DNA of 64,000 nucleotides, from the NCBI RefSeq assembly GCF_001644565.1, contig NZ_CP011387.1:1968501-2032500 (forward strand), written 5' to 3'. The translations under genes were made by a program, and so were the position numbers. Positions 10,818 through 20,415 of this stretch are shown here, piece by piece. How positions within the stretch are numbered: the stretch's first letter is position 1; each line of letters opens with the position of its first letter. Origin of the DNA: Deinococcus puniceus. GTDB lineage: Bacteria; Deinococcota; Deinococci; Deinococcales; Deinococcaceae. Under the pieces are notes generated by a model that saw nothing but the letters and a program-made list of their open reading frames with translations, did no database searches and was not told the DNA's origin.

Positions 10818-11432
10818 ATGGGCCTTCTCAATCTGCTGACCACCAATCCCACGGCGTTCGTGATTATCGCTGTGGCGCTCGTCCTCTCCTTAACTGTTCA
10901 CGAATTTGCCCACGCCTACGTTGCCGACAGATTGGGAGACCCCACGCCGCGCCGATTTGGGCGGGTCACACTGAATCCGGGCAAGCACCTAGACCCGCTG
11001 GGCACGCTGCTGCTGTTGGTGGCAGGCTTCGGATTCGCCAAACCCGTGCCCATCAATCCGGCCAATTTGGGGCGCTGGGGCGTACTCTGGGTGTCGGCGG
11101 CAGGCCCCATCAGCAACCTGCTCATTGCTGTTGTGACCGCCATTTTGCTGCGTGTCCTGCCCCAAAACGACTTGACGTTTCAGGTCTTGCTCACCGTCCT
11201 AGGCATCAACGTCGTGTTGGCTGTCTTCAATCTCATTCCTATCCCATTGCTGGACGGCAGCCGCATTCTGGGCGCACTCGTGCCGTCGCTGGGCCGCAGC
11301 CTCGCGCAATTTGAAGCCATGCCGTTCAGTTTTTTGCTGGTGATGGGGTTCATCTTTCTGGCCCGCGAGCCTATCAGCGGAATCATCAATACGGTACAGC
11401 GGTGGGTACTGGGCGTAGTGGGCTACGCATGA
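10818..11432 (+). CDS. site-2 protease family (M50) membrane metalloprotease
   Basis: 204 residues with about five membrane segments, near the length of the short YwhC-like M50 group. Zinc motif HEFAH at residues 28-32, and the third ligand Asp146 in [14 protein letters not shown]. It has no PDZ domain. Such enzymes cut substrates inside the membrane, usually after a first periplasmic cut. It follows its catalytically dead paralogue by 68 bases, and htrA lies two genes further up. No anti-sigma factor or other obvious substrate is encoded nearby. Confidence 0.92.
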   Translation: MGLLNLLTTNPTAFVIIAVALVLSLTVHEFAHAYVADRLGDPTPRRFGRVTLNPGKHLDPLGTLLLLVAGFGFAKPVPINPANLGRWGVLWVSAAGPISNLLIAVVTAILLRVLPQNDLTFQVLLTVLGINVVLAVFNLIPIPLLDGSRILGALVPSLGRSLAQFEAMPFSFLLVMGFIFLAREPISGIINTVQRWVLGVVGYA

Positions 11433-11472
11433 ACGCCTGACCTGATTGGTATCAGTCGGCTTTGAAGATTGA

Positions 11473-11515
11473 ACACAACACCGCCCCCATGAATAAGCTG
11501 GGGGCGGTGTTGTGT
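11473..11515. terminator. long bidirectional terminator
   Basis: ACACAACACCGCCCCC (11473-11488) pairs perfectly with GGGGGCGGTGTTGTGT (11500-11515) around an 11-base loop. It separates the convergent M50 and hemolysin III-like genes. Confidence 0.85.
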
Positions 11516-11547
11516 TTGATAGGGGAGCTTGTTGAACTCTGTACGCC

Positions 11548-12207
11548 TCAACTCAGGCTGAACATCATCGCTACATGTGCGCCAGTTCCTGCCAGCACGA
11601 ACAGGTGCCAGACTTCGTGGAAGCCCCAGTGCTTGGGGAACTTGCGCCCGCGTGGGCCGGGGAGCCACCGCTTGGTGCCGTAGACGACTGCGCCCACGGA
11701 GTACATCACGCCGCCTGTGGCCAGCCAGAAAATAGCGGCGGGAGGCAAATTTTGCACCAGTTGCGGCATCAGGGCCAAGGCCGTCCAGCCCATGCCCGCG
11801 TACAGCAGCGTACTGATCCAGCGGGGCAGGCGCATGGTGACCAACTTGAGGGTAATTCCGGCAATGGCGATGCCCCAGATGACCCACAGCACGGCTTCGC
11901 GCCACACGCCTTCTAGCCCGTAGTAGGCGACTGGGGTATAACTTCCGGCGATCAAGAGAAAGATTCCGGCGTGATCCAACTTGCGGAGCCACAGCAGGCC
12001 GCGCTCGCCTGCCCGGAAGGAATGGTAGCTGGCCGAGGCCGCGTAGAGCGCCACCATACTGACGCCGAACACTAGGAACGGCCACAGGCTCAGCCCGCGC
12101 GAGTGCGCCCACCACAGCAGCGGCCCCAGCACAATTAGGGCCGCAGCCGCTCCCGCCCAGTGGGTCAGGGCGTTCACAGGCTCGCGGGGAGAAGGCAGTC
12201 GGTTCAT
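11548..12207 (-). CDS. hemolysin III family membrane protein
   Basis: 219 residues with about seven membrane segments. Family (YqfA/PAQR-like) marks: the first conserved block [15 protein letters not shown], the segment [10 protein letters not shown] with its conserved Ser-His, and the C-terminal [19 protein letters not shown], whose histidines with the upstream ones form the presumed metal site. Function in bacteria is not settled. The start is ATG 12207, seven bases after a TACCCT -10 box; a longer frame begins 25 codons earlier. It lies downstream of guaB on the same strand. Confidence 0.9.
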   Translation of the reverse strand: MNRLPSPREPVNALTHWAGAAAALIVLGPLLWWAHSRGLSLWPFLVFGVSMVALYAASASYHSFRAGERGLLWLRKLDHAGIFLLIAGSYTPVAYYGLEGVWREAVLWVIWGIAIAGITLKLVTMRLPRWISTLLYAGMGWTALALMPQLVQNLPPAAIFWLATGGVMYSVGAVVYGTKRWLPGPRGRKFPKHWGFHEVWHLFVLAGTGAHVAMMFSLS

Positions 12208-12214
12208 GAGCTCT

Positions 12215-12220
12215 AGGGTA
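12215..12220 (-). promoter_or_regulatory. -10 box of a leaderless start (hemolysin III-like)
   Basis: TACCCT on the minus strand, seven bases before ATG 12207. Confidence 0.6.
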
Positions 12221-12309
12221 GTGCGCCTGTGGGTGTGGGGTGTGGGAACGGGGACACAGTGCAAAGCCGCTCGTTTAGACACAGGGATGTGGACACGGGG
12301 GCAAGAAGC

Positions 12310-13836
12310 TTACTTGCCGCCGTAATTCGGCGCTTCCCGCGTAATGGTGACGCCGTGCGGGTGACTTTCCACAAGGCTGGCCCCCGTGATCCGCACGAAC
12401 TGGGCATGATCGCGCATGGCCTGCAAATCGGGTGCGCCGCAATAGCCCATGCTGCTCCGTAAACCGCCCACAAACTGATAGATGACTTCGCTGGCGGTGC
12501 CCCGGTAAGCCACGATGCCCTCGATGCCTTCGGGCACAAACTTGCGGCTGCCCGACTGGAAATAGCGGTCACTGCTGCCCTGATCCATTGCGCCAAGGCT
12601 GCCCATGCCCCGGTAGCTCTTGTAGCGGCGGCCATCGCGCAGCACGGTTTCGCCCGGAGATTCGTCGGTTCCGGCCAACATGCTGCCCATCATCACGATG
12701 CTGGCTCCGGCGGCGATGGCTTTGGGCACGTCGCCCGTTTGCTTGATGCCGCCGTCGGCAATGACCGGAATTCCGGCTTCGAGGGCTACGCTGCTGGCCT
12801 CGAAAATGGCCGTGATTTGAGGCACGCCGACGCCCGTAACGATGCGGGTGGTACAGATCGAACCCGGCCCGATGCCCACCTTAATGGCATCGGCACCGGC
12901 CAAAATCAGGTCTCTGGCCCCGGCTTTGGTGGCAATGTTTCCGGCGATCACGTCTACGTCAAACTGCTCTTTCACACGGCTCAGGGCATTCAGGATGCCT
13001 TGGCTGTGGCCATGAGCGCTGTCCAGCACCAGCACGTCTACGCCCGACTGCACCAGCGCGGCGGCCCTGTCCATCAGGTCGGCACTCACGCCAATGGCGG
13101 CGGCCACCCGCAGACGGCCCAAGTGGTCTTTGGCGGCGCGGGGGTATTTCACACGCTTGGTCAGGTCTTTGATGGTGATCAGGCCGCGCAACATGCCGCC
13201 CTCATCGGTCACCAGCAACTTTTCTATACGGTTGCGCTTGAACATCTCGTGCGCCTGCTCCAGCGTGGTGCCCACCGGCACCGTAATCAGGTTGTCGCGG
13301 GTCATCACGTCGGCAATCGGCGTGGTCAGGTCGTCCACAAAGCGCATGTCGCGGTTGGTGATGATGCCCAGCAAGAGGCCGTTGGGATCGGTAATCGGCA
13401 CGCCGCTGATGCGGTATTCGCCCATCAGACGGTCTGCGTCGCCTACGGTGGCATGCGGCGGCAGCGTAATGGGGTCGACGATCATGCCGCTTTCGCTGCG
13501 CTTGACCTTGCGAACCATTTCGGCCTGCGCGTCTATGCCCATGTTCTTGTGAATCACGCCGATGCCGCCTTCACGGGCCATGGCAACGGCCATCGCCAAT
13601 TCGGTCACGGTGTCCATCGCCGCCGACACGAACGGGATATTCAGGCGCACGCGGCGGGTCAGCTGGGCCTCCACGTTGACCTCGTGCGGCAATACGGTAG
13701 AATGCCGGGGCTGCAACAACACATCGTCGAAGGTAATGCCTTCTTGTCCAAACTTGTAGCTGAAACGGTCTGAGCCGCTGCTGGGCGTCTCTTCCGGCAA
13801 ATTGGTTTGGGTGGGGGCAGTTGCTGGCGCACTCAT
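12310..13836 (-). CDS. guaB: IMP dehydrogenase
   Basis: 508 residues, full length. It converts IMP to XMP with NAD, the committed step to guanine nucleotides, in the cytoplasm. Visible features: N-terminal [18 protein letters not shown]; two CBS domains at about residues 120-240 ([18 protein letters not shown] and [20 protein letters not shown]); the active-site loop [11 protein letters not shown] with the catalytic Cys; the GGI and [13 protein letters not shown] phosphate-site blocks; and the flap near YRGMGS. The start follows a TAAACT box by seven bases; an upstream extension of 33 codons was rejected. Confidence 0.97.
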   Translation of the reverse strand: MSAPATAPTQTNLPEETPSSGSDRFSYKFGQEGITFDDVLLQPRHSTVLPHEVNVEAQLTRRVRLNIPFVSAAMDTVTELAMAVAMAREGGIGVIHKNMGIDAQAEMVRKVKRSESGMIVDPITLPPHATVGDADRLMGEYRISGVPITDPNGLLLGIITNRDMRFVDDLTTPIADVMTRDNLITVPVGTTLEQAHEMFKRNRIEKLLVTDEGGMLRGLITIKDLTKRVKYPRAAKDHLGRLRVAAAIGVSADLMDRAAALVQSGVDVLVLDSAHGHSQGILNALSRVKEQFDVDVIAGNIATKAGARDLILAGADAIKVGIGPGSICTTRIVTGVGVPQITAIFEASSVALEAGIPVIADGGIKQTGDVPKAIAAGASIVMMGSMLAGTDESPGETVLRDGRRYKSYRGMGSLGAMDQGSSDRYFQSGSRKFVPEGIEGIVAYRGTASEVIYQFVGGLRSSMGYCGAPDLQAMRDHAQFVRITGASLVESHPHGVTITREAPNYGGK

Positions 13837-13843
13837 GGCCCGG

Positions 13844-13849
13844 AGTTTA
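13844..13849 (-). promoter_or_regulatory. -10 box of a leaderless start (guaB)
   Basis: TAAACT on the minus strand, seven bases before ATG 13836. Confidence 0.65.
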
Positions 13850-13929
13850 CTCTGATGGCCTGCCCTTTGCGGTGACGGTGTCCACACCAGTGGGCCACTG
13901 AAGGCCACTCCTGCCCCTTGCAGCGCTGC

Positions 13930-13958
13930 TTGCACGCTTCAGGGCCTCATGCTAGATT
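13930..13958 (+). promoter_or_regulatory. promoter of tRNA-Ala
   Basis: TTGCAC at 13930-13935, a 17-base spacer and TAGATT at 13953-13958 form a good sigma-70-type promoter about 42 bases before the tRNA. Confidence 0.75.
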
Positions 13959-13999
13959 TTCTGTCGCCTGCAAGGTGTTCAAATAGGAACTTGGGAGTC

Positions 14000-14076
<77 letters not shown>

Positions 14077-14113
14077 GAGAAAAACATTTTGAGTTGGTCT
14101 TGGTAAAAGAAAG

Positions 14114-14137
14114 CCCGCCTGTGACGGCGGGTTTTTT
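14114..14137 (+). terminator. terminator of tRNA-Ala
   Basis: CCCGCC pairs with GGCGGG around a six-base loop, followed by six T. Confidence 0.85.
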
Positions 14138-14164
14138 GTTGGTTGGATTTGCGGAGGTGCTTGT

Positions 14165-14266
14165 CTCAGGGTCAAGGATTTAAGGAAGGGCAACTGCTAA
14201 AGCCAGAGCCGTACAGCCCCAGCAAAAGCCCACTTTCACCAGCCATCCTCAGACCCTCAGACTCAC
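14165..14266. repeat. family A degenerate repeat
   Basis: CAGGGTCAAGGATTTAAGG at the left and CCTCAGACCCTCAGACTC at the right are inverted, degenerate versions of the TCTAAGGG tandem ends. The left also shares AAGGGCAACTGC with other copies. It lies between the tRNA terminator and the stop of the PQQ-repeat gene. Confidence 0.5.
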
Positions 14267-16051
14267 CTACTTCCGCACGATCACGTCTGGGTATTCCGGC
14301 TGAGGCTTGATCGGCATGACTTTGGGCAGATTCAGCGGGAAGGCGGTCACGCGGCCCAGACGGGTGAAGGTGACGGCGGGCGTCGGCGTTTGCGTCAGCG
14401 TCACTTGGGTGCCGGGCAGCTTGGCCAGCGCCGACAGCGGCACATAGGCCACTTTGTTCAGCGTCCGCACGGGCACGACTTGACCCGCGTCGGTGGCGTT
14501 GGCGGCCAGTGTGGCGGTGCGCGGCGTCAGCACCCGCACGCTCAGGCCCAAGGCTCCGGCAGCGGGCGAGAGGGGCAGGTACACCACCCCGGCCTCTAGG
14601 CGTGCGCCTGTGGCAGCGGCTCCGGCCAGTTGCGCGGGCGTCAGCACTGGCGCAGGCGGGGGAATGACAACCGGCGGCTTGGGCGGGGTGGGCGTCGTGG
14701 GGCGGGGGGGCGTGACTGGCGGCGTGGGCGCTGGAGGAGTCGGTGGCTTGGGCACGGGTGGCAGGGTCGCCAACACCGCAGTCGCGGCGGCGCGGCGGGC
14801 TTGCGTGCGGGCCTGAGCCTCGGCTGGCGTCAGCACGCGGCCCCAGCCTGTGGGCACGCCCCGGAACGTCGTCCATGCGCCGTCGGCCAGCGGGCGCTGC
14901 TTGGCAAGAGCACTGAGGCCGCCGCCTTCGGTCACGAAATACAGCATGCCCTGATCGCTGACGGCCACGCCGGTATCTATCTTCTTGCCCGTCTTGAGCG
15001 TCCAGACGGCTTGCCCGGCCTTGCCTACCGCGTGCAACGTGCCGCCGAGGTCTCCCACGATAATGGTGCCGTCGCTCAGTTCGGCAGCGGGCGCGGCGAT
15101 GGGCGAGCCTGCCTTGTAAGTCCACTCGGGTTCGCCGGTGGTATTGATGGCGTACAGGCTGCCGTCGTAGCTGCCCACGACCACCAGGCCGCTGCCCGTA
15201 ATGATCGGGCTGGCATTCACGAACAGTCCGGTGGGCCTAGACCAGCGCACCTTGCCGTCTGGCCCGACAGAATAGATTCGGCGGTCACTGGAACCGAAAT
15301 ACACGTTGCCCTGCGCGTCTATGGCGGGGCTACTGAACACCAGCGATCCGGCGGCGAAGACCCATTTCAGCTTGCCTTCGGGCGTCACGGCGTGCATGCG
15401 GTTGTCCTGACCGCCAAAGTAGATGGTGCCGTCAGGGGCGATGGCCGGGCTGCTGAAGATGGGCGCGGCAATCTTGAGTGTCCACAGTATCTTCCCGGCG
15501 GCACTGACGGCGTACACGCTGCCGCCCGCTGTGGTGGCGATGACGCTGCCGTCAACGCGAAGGGCGGGGCTGGCGAACAGGTCGCCGTCCAGCCGGACTC
15601 GCCACAGCAGTTTTCCGGCTCCGTCCAGCGAGTACAGATAGTCGTCGTAAGTGGCGGCGACGACGTTGCCTTCGGGGGTGACGATGGGGTGGGCGCGGCC
15701 TATATCGCCTGCGGCATAGTTCCATTTCTCCACGCCGCGTGCGTCGGTGCGGTGAATCCGGGCATCGGCCCCCACAAAAGTCAGGTCACCGTTGTCAGAG
15801 ACCGCCACACCCGACAGCACGCGCAGTTCCTTGAACCAAGCCACCTGCGGCGCGGCGGTGGGGGGCGTTAGGGACGTGCTGGCGGGGGCAACAGGTTGAT
15901 TGGAACCCGGCTGGGAAGTGACTGCGGGGGCCGGGACGGAAGGAGCAGGGGTGACGCGCGGCACAGCGGACTGGGCCGATGAAATCTGCGCTGCCAGCAG
16001 TAACCCGGTGGTCAGCAGCAGGCTTGTGAATTTTGAGTGAGGTTTTCTCAT
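14267..16051 (-). CDS. secreted PQQ-like beta-propeller protein
   Basis: 594 residues. Signal peptide (residues 1-26, ending ISSAQS), a short Pro/Ser linker, then about seven or eight propeller blades at 70-385 with recurring units such as GTIYFGGQDNRMHAVTPEGK and GNVYFGSSDRRIYSVGPDGK. A long Pro/Thr-rich linker (about 425-475) leads to a C-terminal domain that resembles the copper amine oxidase N-terminal stalk fold (GVVYLPLSPAAGALGLSVRV, VAYVPLSALAKLPG). The propeller is like BamB, but no lipobox is present. Probably an envelope scaffold protein. AAGGAG lies 11 bases before the start. Confidence 0.85.
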   Translation of the reverse strand: MRKPHSKFTSLLLTTGLLLAAQISSAQSAVPRVTPAPSVPAPAVTSQPGSNQPVAPASTSLTPPTAAPQVAWFKELRVLSGVAVSDNGDLTFVGADARIHRTDARGVEKWNYAAGDIGRAHPIVTPEGNVVAATYDDYLYSLDGAGKLLWRVRLDGDLFASPALRVDGSVIATTAGGSVYAVSAAGKILWTLKIAAPIFSSPAIAPDGTIYFGGQDNRMHAVTPEGKLKWVFAAGSLVFSSPAIDAQGNVYFGSSDRRIYSVGPDGKVRWSRPTGLFVNASPIITGSGLVVVGSYDGSLYAINTTGEPEWTYKAGSPIAAPAAELSDGTIIVGDLGGTLHAVGKAGQAVWTLKTGKKIDTGVAVSDQGMLYFVTEGGGLSALAKQRPLADGAWTTFRGVPTGWGRVLTPAEAQARTQARRAAATAVLATLPPVPKPPTPPAPTPPVTPPRPTTPTPPKPPVVIPPPAPVLTPAQLAGAAATGARLEAGVVYLPLSPAAGALGLSVRVLTPRTATLAANATDAGQVVPVRTLNKVAYVPLSALAKLPGTQVTLTQTPTPAVTFTRLGRVTAFPLNLPKVMPIKPQPEYPDVIVRK

Positions 16052-16147
16052 TTGAAGGTAAGCTCCTTTACATTGCCTTTACGGTGCGGTGGCTGTGGGC
16101 GAAAGAGGTGGACGCCCGCTAGGGTAGCCCTTAAGATGCGTTTCGTT

Positions 16148-16696
<549 letters not shown>

Positions 16697-16739
16697 GCTA
16701 CTCCAGTTGAGCCGCTCGAATTGAGCCAATCTTCCTCAA

Positions 16740-16779
16740 GGCCGCGCCCCCTCACCGGGAAGCGCGGCCTTTAGTTTTT
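16740..16779 (+). terminator. terminator
   Basis: GGCCGCGC (16740-16747) pairs with GCGCGGCC (16762-16769), followed by TTTAGTTTTT. It ends the 16148-16696 transcript. Confidence 0.85.
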
Positions 16780-16799
16780 CTTTAATTAAAGGGGGCGGC

Positions 16800-17294
16800 A
16801 TGCTGACTGGGGCTCTGAAGGTGCTGGTGATCTCAGATACGCACGGGCTCTTGCGCCCCGAAGTCGTGGCATTGGCGCATTCGGCAGACGCCATTTTGCA
16901 TGCGGGCGACGTGGGGAAACCAGAGATTCTGGACACCTTGCGGGAAGCTATGCCGGGAGAAGTCCACGCGATTCGCGGCAACGTTGACCGCACCGCCCCG
17001 CTGAAGGCCCTTCCCGAAACCCTGCTGCTGGAACTGGGCGGAGTGTGGATTTACCTCCTGCATGACTTGACTCAGCTTGACCGAAATCAGCTTAATCTGG
17101 TGCCCGAGGTCGCGGGTATGCAAGTCGTCATCAGTGGGCATACGCATCAGCCCAAGCTGGAGGGGCGAGGCGGTGTGCTGTACCTGAATCCGGGTTCGGT
17201 GGGGCCGCGCCGCTTCCGGTTGCCTGTGGCTTGCGCGTGGCTGCATCTCAAGGGCGACCAGATCACGGCAGAGCCTGTCACGCTGGAGGTTTAA
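16800..17294 (+). CDS. YfcE/MJ0936-type metallophosphoesterase
   Basis: 164 residues, usual length for this small phosphodiesterase family. Metal ligands are visible in order: SDTHG (Asp-x-His), HAGDVG (Asp), RGNVDR (Asn), HDL, and the final SGHTHQPKLE (Gly-His-x-His). It should hydrolyse a phosphodiester with two metal ions in the cytoplasm; the natural substrate of the family is unclear. An AGGGGG-type ribosome site lies just before ATG 16800. The next gene starts 36 bases after its stop. Confidence 0.92.
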   Translation: MLTGALKVLVISDTHGLLRPEVVALAHSADAILHAGDVGKPEILDTLREAMPGEVHAIRGNVDRTAPLKALPETLLLELGGVWIYLLHDLTQLDRNQLNLVPEVAGMQVVISGHTHQPKLEGRGGVLYLNPGSVGPRRFRLPVACAWLHLKGDQITAEPVTLEV

Positions 17295-17316
17295 GGGCCG
17301 AATGGGGGCCGGGTGC

Positions 17317-17322
17317 TACGCT
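17317..17322 (+). promoter_or_regulatory. -10 box near the MBL-fold hydrolase start
   Basis: TACGCT, eight bases before ATG 17331. Confidence 0.5.
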
Positions 17323-17330
17323 CGCCTCAT

Positions 17331-18323
17331 ATGACTGCCGCCGCGCCCCTGCTGACCCCCATCATCGGCACCTTGCACGCCTTGCAGGTGCCGATTCCTT
17401 ACCCTATGAAGACGGTGACGGTACTGATCGATACGGGCGGCAGCCAAAGCCCGATAACGATGATCGACACGGCGCTGGATACGCCCGAAGCGCGGCAGGC
17501 CATAGAAGACGGCCTGAGCGAACTGGGGCTGCACTGGCCCGACATCGAGCGGGTCATCATCACGCACCATCACCCCGATCATTACGGACTGGCGGGCGTC
17601 ATCGAGGAACGCAGCGGGGCGAGCGTGTTTATGCTGGACGTGGAAATCGGGCGAGGCGAGCGGTATTGGCACATGTGGGAAGACTGGCTGCCGGGACACA
17701 TCAAGCACATGCAGGATCACGGCCTGCCGCCGGAACTGCTGGCGACGCTGGAGGCCGACAGCCGCCGGGGCCGCACCCGCGTTCAGCCTGCCGCCCGCGT
17801 ACAGCCCCTGCGCGAAGGCCAACACGTCACGCTGGCGGGCCGAGAATGGGAAGTGCTGTGGCTGCCCGGTCACGCCGATGGACACCTTGGCTTATGGAAC
17901 GAAACCGATTCGATTTTGATCGCTGGGGACGCCATTTTGCCGCGCATCAGCCCCAATATCGGTTTGTATGCGTACACGCGGCCCGATCCTCTGGGCGACT
18001 ACCTGCAAACGCTGGGCAAGCTGGAAGCCCTGAATCCCCGCTTGGCTGTCGTGGGGCATCACGGCCCGGTGATGGACGGCGTGCAGGCCCGCGCCCGCCA
18101 ACTCCGCGCCCACCATCACGAGCGGCTGGACTTTATTCGCGCCGAGGCCACCGCCGAGCCGCGTACCGCCTACGGCCTGTCGTTGGCGATGTTCAACCGC
18201 GACCTGAACACCAGTGGCCGCCGTTTTGCGCTGGCCGAAACGCTGGCCCACGCCGAGCATCTGCGTCTGTTGGGGCAACTGGCCCGCACTTGGCAGGATG
18301 GGGGGTGGGTGTATCACGGGTGA
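17331..18323 (+). CDS. metallo-beta-lactamase-fold hydrolase
   Basis: 330 residues. The dinuclear metal motif is THHHPDHYG (H-x-H-x-D-H), with later ligands in LPGHADGH, IAGD and VGHHGPV. The long C-terminal helical part (residues 250-330) after the core is as in other bacterial MBL proteins annotated as hydrolases of unknown substrate. No signal peptide. The start ATG 17331 was preferred over a start six codons upstream because of the TACGCT box. A second, distinct MBL-fold gene lies at 49791-50768. Confidence 0.9.
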   Translation: MTAAAPLLTPIIGTLHALQVPIPYPMKTVTVLIDTGGSQSPITMIDTALDTPEARQAIEDGLSELGLHWPDIERVIITHHHPDHYGLAGVIEERSGASVFMLDVEIGRGERYWHMWEDWLPGHIKHMQDHGLPPELLATLEADSRRGRTRVQPAARVQPLREGQHVTLAGREWEVLWLPGHADGHLGLWNETDSILIAGDAILPRISPNIGLYAYTRPDPLGDYLQTLGKLEALNPRLAVVGHHGPVMDGVQARARQLRAHHHERLDFIRAEATAEPRTAYGLSLAMFNRDLNTSGRRFALAETLAHAEHLRLLGQLARTWQDGGWVYHG

Positions 18324-18361
18324 CTGGGTTGTGGGAGGTGGGTTGTGGGATCTGGGAAGGG

Positions 18362-18432
18362 CGTCTAAGGGTCTAGGGTCTGAGGGTCTAAGGCAAGGGC
18401 AACCCTCTGCGCTCATTCACCCCCTCCCGTCT
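18362..18432. repeat. family A repeat
   Basis: GTCTAAGGGTCTAGGG, GAGGGTCTAAGG, then AAGGGCAACC and CGCTCATTCACCCCCTC: the left end and the start of the conserved core, truncated. It lies between the MBL hydrolase and the next gene. Confidence 0.7.
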
Positions 18433-18476
18433 CACCGAATCCCGCCCAAGCCTCAGAAGGCTGACCTTCTCGGCTC

Positions 18477-18482
18477 TATACT
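18477..18482 (+). promoter_or_regulatory. -10 box of a leaderless start
   Basis: TATACT, six bases before ATG 18489. Confidence 0.65.
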
Positions 18483-18488
18483 CCGCGC

Positions 18489-18944
18489 ATGACGGAACTG
18501 GGGCGCATCGTGAGCGCGTTGACGGCAACTGGACTGGCCGTGGAGACGATGGAAGACGGCGCACTGGTGCAGTACGGGGAAAGTCGGGTGGCGCTGTTTA
18601 CTGAACCCGATCACCGGGGCGGCGTGCTGGTGCGGCTTCACCTCGACCTTGACCTGTTTGTGGAAGAAGAAAGCCTGCCTGACATTTTGATCGGCATGAA
18701 CCTGATGAATCAGGGGCTGGATTACGGGGCGCTGATTCTCGACCCCGTTGAAGATGACGACGAGGACTCGCCCGCCGACGCGCCTGTGGTGGCTTTTGCC
18801 GTGTTGGGCCGCGCCGTGCTGTGGCTGCCCGACTTGGGAGCAGCCGAATTAGACCGCCTGAACGAACATCTGCGCCGCTTTGAGGCCGAGGTGACGCAGG
18901 TGGTGGAACGGACACTACACGGGGGCAAGGGCATGAATGCCTGA
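18489..18944 (+). CDS. hypothetical protein, YbjN-like
   Basis: 151 residues, cytoplasmic. The alternating beta pattern and acidic loop (VEDDDEDSPADA) with a C-terminal helix (LDRLNEHLRRFEAEVTQVVE) resemble the YbjN / type-III-secretion-chaperone-like fold; this is a fold-level guess only. Such proteins are often regulatory or chaperone-like, but no role can be assigned. The start is fixed by a leaderless -10 box. It converges on citrate synthase across a strong terminator. Confidence 0.65.
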   Translation: MTELGRIVSALTATGLAVETMEDGALVQYGESRVALFTEPDHRGGVLVRLHLDLDLFVEEESLPDILIGMNLMNQGLDYGALILDPVEDDDEDSPADAPVVAFAVLGRAVLWLPDLGAAELDRLNEHLRRFEAEVTQVVERTLHGGKGMNA

Positions 18945-18973
18945 CGACGGTCAGGGTTGAGAGTGAACAGATG

Positions 18974-19010
18974 AAGCAGGGCTAGAGATTCTAATTCTCT
19001 GGCCCTGCTT
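18974..19010. terminator. bidirectional terminator
   Basis: AAGCAGGGCTAGAGA (18974-18988) pairs with TCTCTGGCCCTGCTT (18996-19010), with one G-T pair. It separates the convergent 18489 gene and citrate synthase. Confidence 0.8.
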
Positions 19011-19029
19011 CTGGGTTGTGCTGCTGATC

Positions 19030-20160
19030 TTACCGGTCTTGCAGTTTCACGTAATGCGCGTCGGTGGCCCCGGTGTACACGGCGTCTGGGCGCAACAAAC
19101 GGTTGTCTTTGGTGTACTCGTTCACGCTGGCGCACCACCCGCTGATTCGGGCCAGCGCAAAAATAGGCGTGAAGTATTCCTTGCGGATACCGAGGTCGCT
19201 GTACACGGTGCCGCTGTAAAAATCGACGTTGGGGTAGATGCCCTTGGAGCCGATGCGCTCCACCACCGTTTTCTCGATGGTTTCGAGAATCTGGTAGTAG
19301 GTGCTTTTACCCTCTTTGTTCGCCACATGCTCGGCGTAGTCGCGCAGCACACGGGAACGGGGATCGAAGTATTTGTACACGCGGTGGCCCACGCCCATGA
19401 TCTTCTCTTTGCGGTCTAGCTTGCCGCCAATGTACTCGGCAGCCTTGTCGGGCGTGCCCACTTCGTCCAGCATGTCCATCACGGCTTCGTTGGCTCCGCC
19501 GTGCAGCGGCCCCTTCAGTGCGCCGATGGCCGACACGATGCAGGAGTAAGTATCGCTCAGCGTTGAAGACGTGGCGATGGCCGTAAAGGTACTGGCGTTC
19601 ATGCCGTGATCGGCGTGCAGCACGAGTGCGATGTCGAACAAACGGGCCTGTTCGGGCGTCGGCTCTTTGCCGGTCAGCATGTACAGGAAGTTGGCGGCGT
19701 GCGTGAGATCCATGCGCGGCGCGACGATGGGCTGGCCCTCGCGGGTACGGGCGCTGGCCGCAATGATGGTAGACATCTGGGCAATCAGGCGCAAGCTGAT
19801 GGCGTAGCGGCCTTCTGGCGTGGTGTCCTCGGCCTGTGGGTCAAACAGCGCGAGGTAGCTGACCGCCGTGCGGAGCGTCTGCATCGGGTGAGCGTGCTTG
19901 GGAAACGTGGCGATTTCTTCCACCAGTTTTTCGGGCAGGGCGCGGTTGGCCCGCAGGTCGGCGTCGAACTGCGCCAACTCTGCGGCGTTGGGCAATCGGG
20001 CGTGCAGCAGGGCGAAACTCAGTTCCTCGAAGGTACTGTTTTCGGCCCACTCCTGAATGGGAATGCCCAAATGGGTGAGGATGCCCTCGGTTCCGTTGAT
20101 AAAGGTCAGCTTGCTCTCGGTGAAGAGGACGCCTTCCAGCCCCTTGGCGATATCTGTCAT
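19030..20160 (-). CDS. gltA: citrate synthase
   Basis: 376 residues, the length of the short type II-like/bacterial dimeric form. It condenses oxaloacetate with acetyl-CoA to start the TCA cycle. Catalytic His and Asp are in HADHGMNAST, GHRVYKYFDPR and the C-terminal FYSGTVYSDLGIRKEYFTPI. PLHGGANEAV is the conserved substrate loop. TATGTT lies nine bases before ATG 20160. The gene stands alone between a terminator and a family A repeat. Confidence 0.97.
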   Translation of the reverse strand: MTDIAKGLEGVLFTESKLTFINGTEGILTHLGIPIQEWAENSTFEELSFALLHARLPNAAELAQFDADLRANRALPEKLVEEIATFPKHAHPMQTLRTAVSYLALFDPQAEDTTPEGRYAISLRLIAQMSTIIAASARTREGQPIVAPRMDLTHAANFLYMLTGKEPTPEQARLFDIALVLHADHGMNASTFTAIATSSTLSDTYSCIVSAIGALKGPLHGGANEAVMDMLDEVGTPDKAAEYIGGKLDRKEKIMGVGHRVYKYFDPRSRVLRDYAEHVANKEGKSTYYQILETIEKTVVERIGSKGIYPNVDFYSGTVYSDLGIRKEYFTPIFALARISGWCASVNEYTKDNRLLRPDAVYTGATDAHYVKLQDR

Positions 20161-20169
20161 GTTGCGCCC

Positions 20170-20175
20170 AACATA
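20170..20175 (-). promoter_or_regulatory. -10 box near the citrate synthase start
   Basis: TATGTT on the minus strand, nine bases before ATG 20160. Confidence 0.5.
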
Positions 20176-20316
20176 CCACCGGTCAGGGCCGGGGCGGTTC
20201 AGAAGCCCATCAGAAAGCCGGAGCGTCCCCGCTGTGGTGACAACACCCGGCCAATGAAAGGGGCCGATCCGGGGTGGACTGGCCCTGATATGGAGTGGAA
20301 ATTGTAGGTGTGGAAC

Positions 20317-20402
20317 GGTCTAAAGGTATAACGGTCAAGGCTATAAGAAAAGGCAAGTGCCCCAGTTGGCAAGTGTTCTTAGACCCTTCGACCCTTAGCC
20401 TG
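20317..20402. repeat. family A repeat
   Basis: GGTCTAAAGGTATAACGGTC and CTATAAG on the left face CTTAGACCCTTCGACCCTTAG on the right: a short copy with inverted ends. The gap 20161-20316 before it holds only the citrate synthase promoter. Confidence 0.65.
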
Positions 20403-20415
20403 ACCTATTCCCCCT

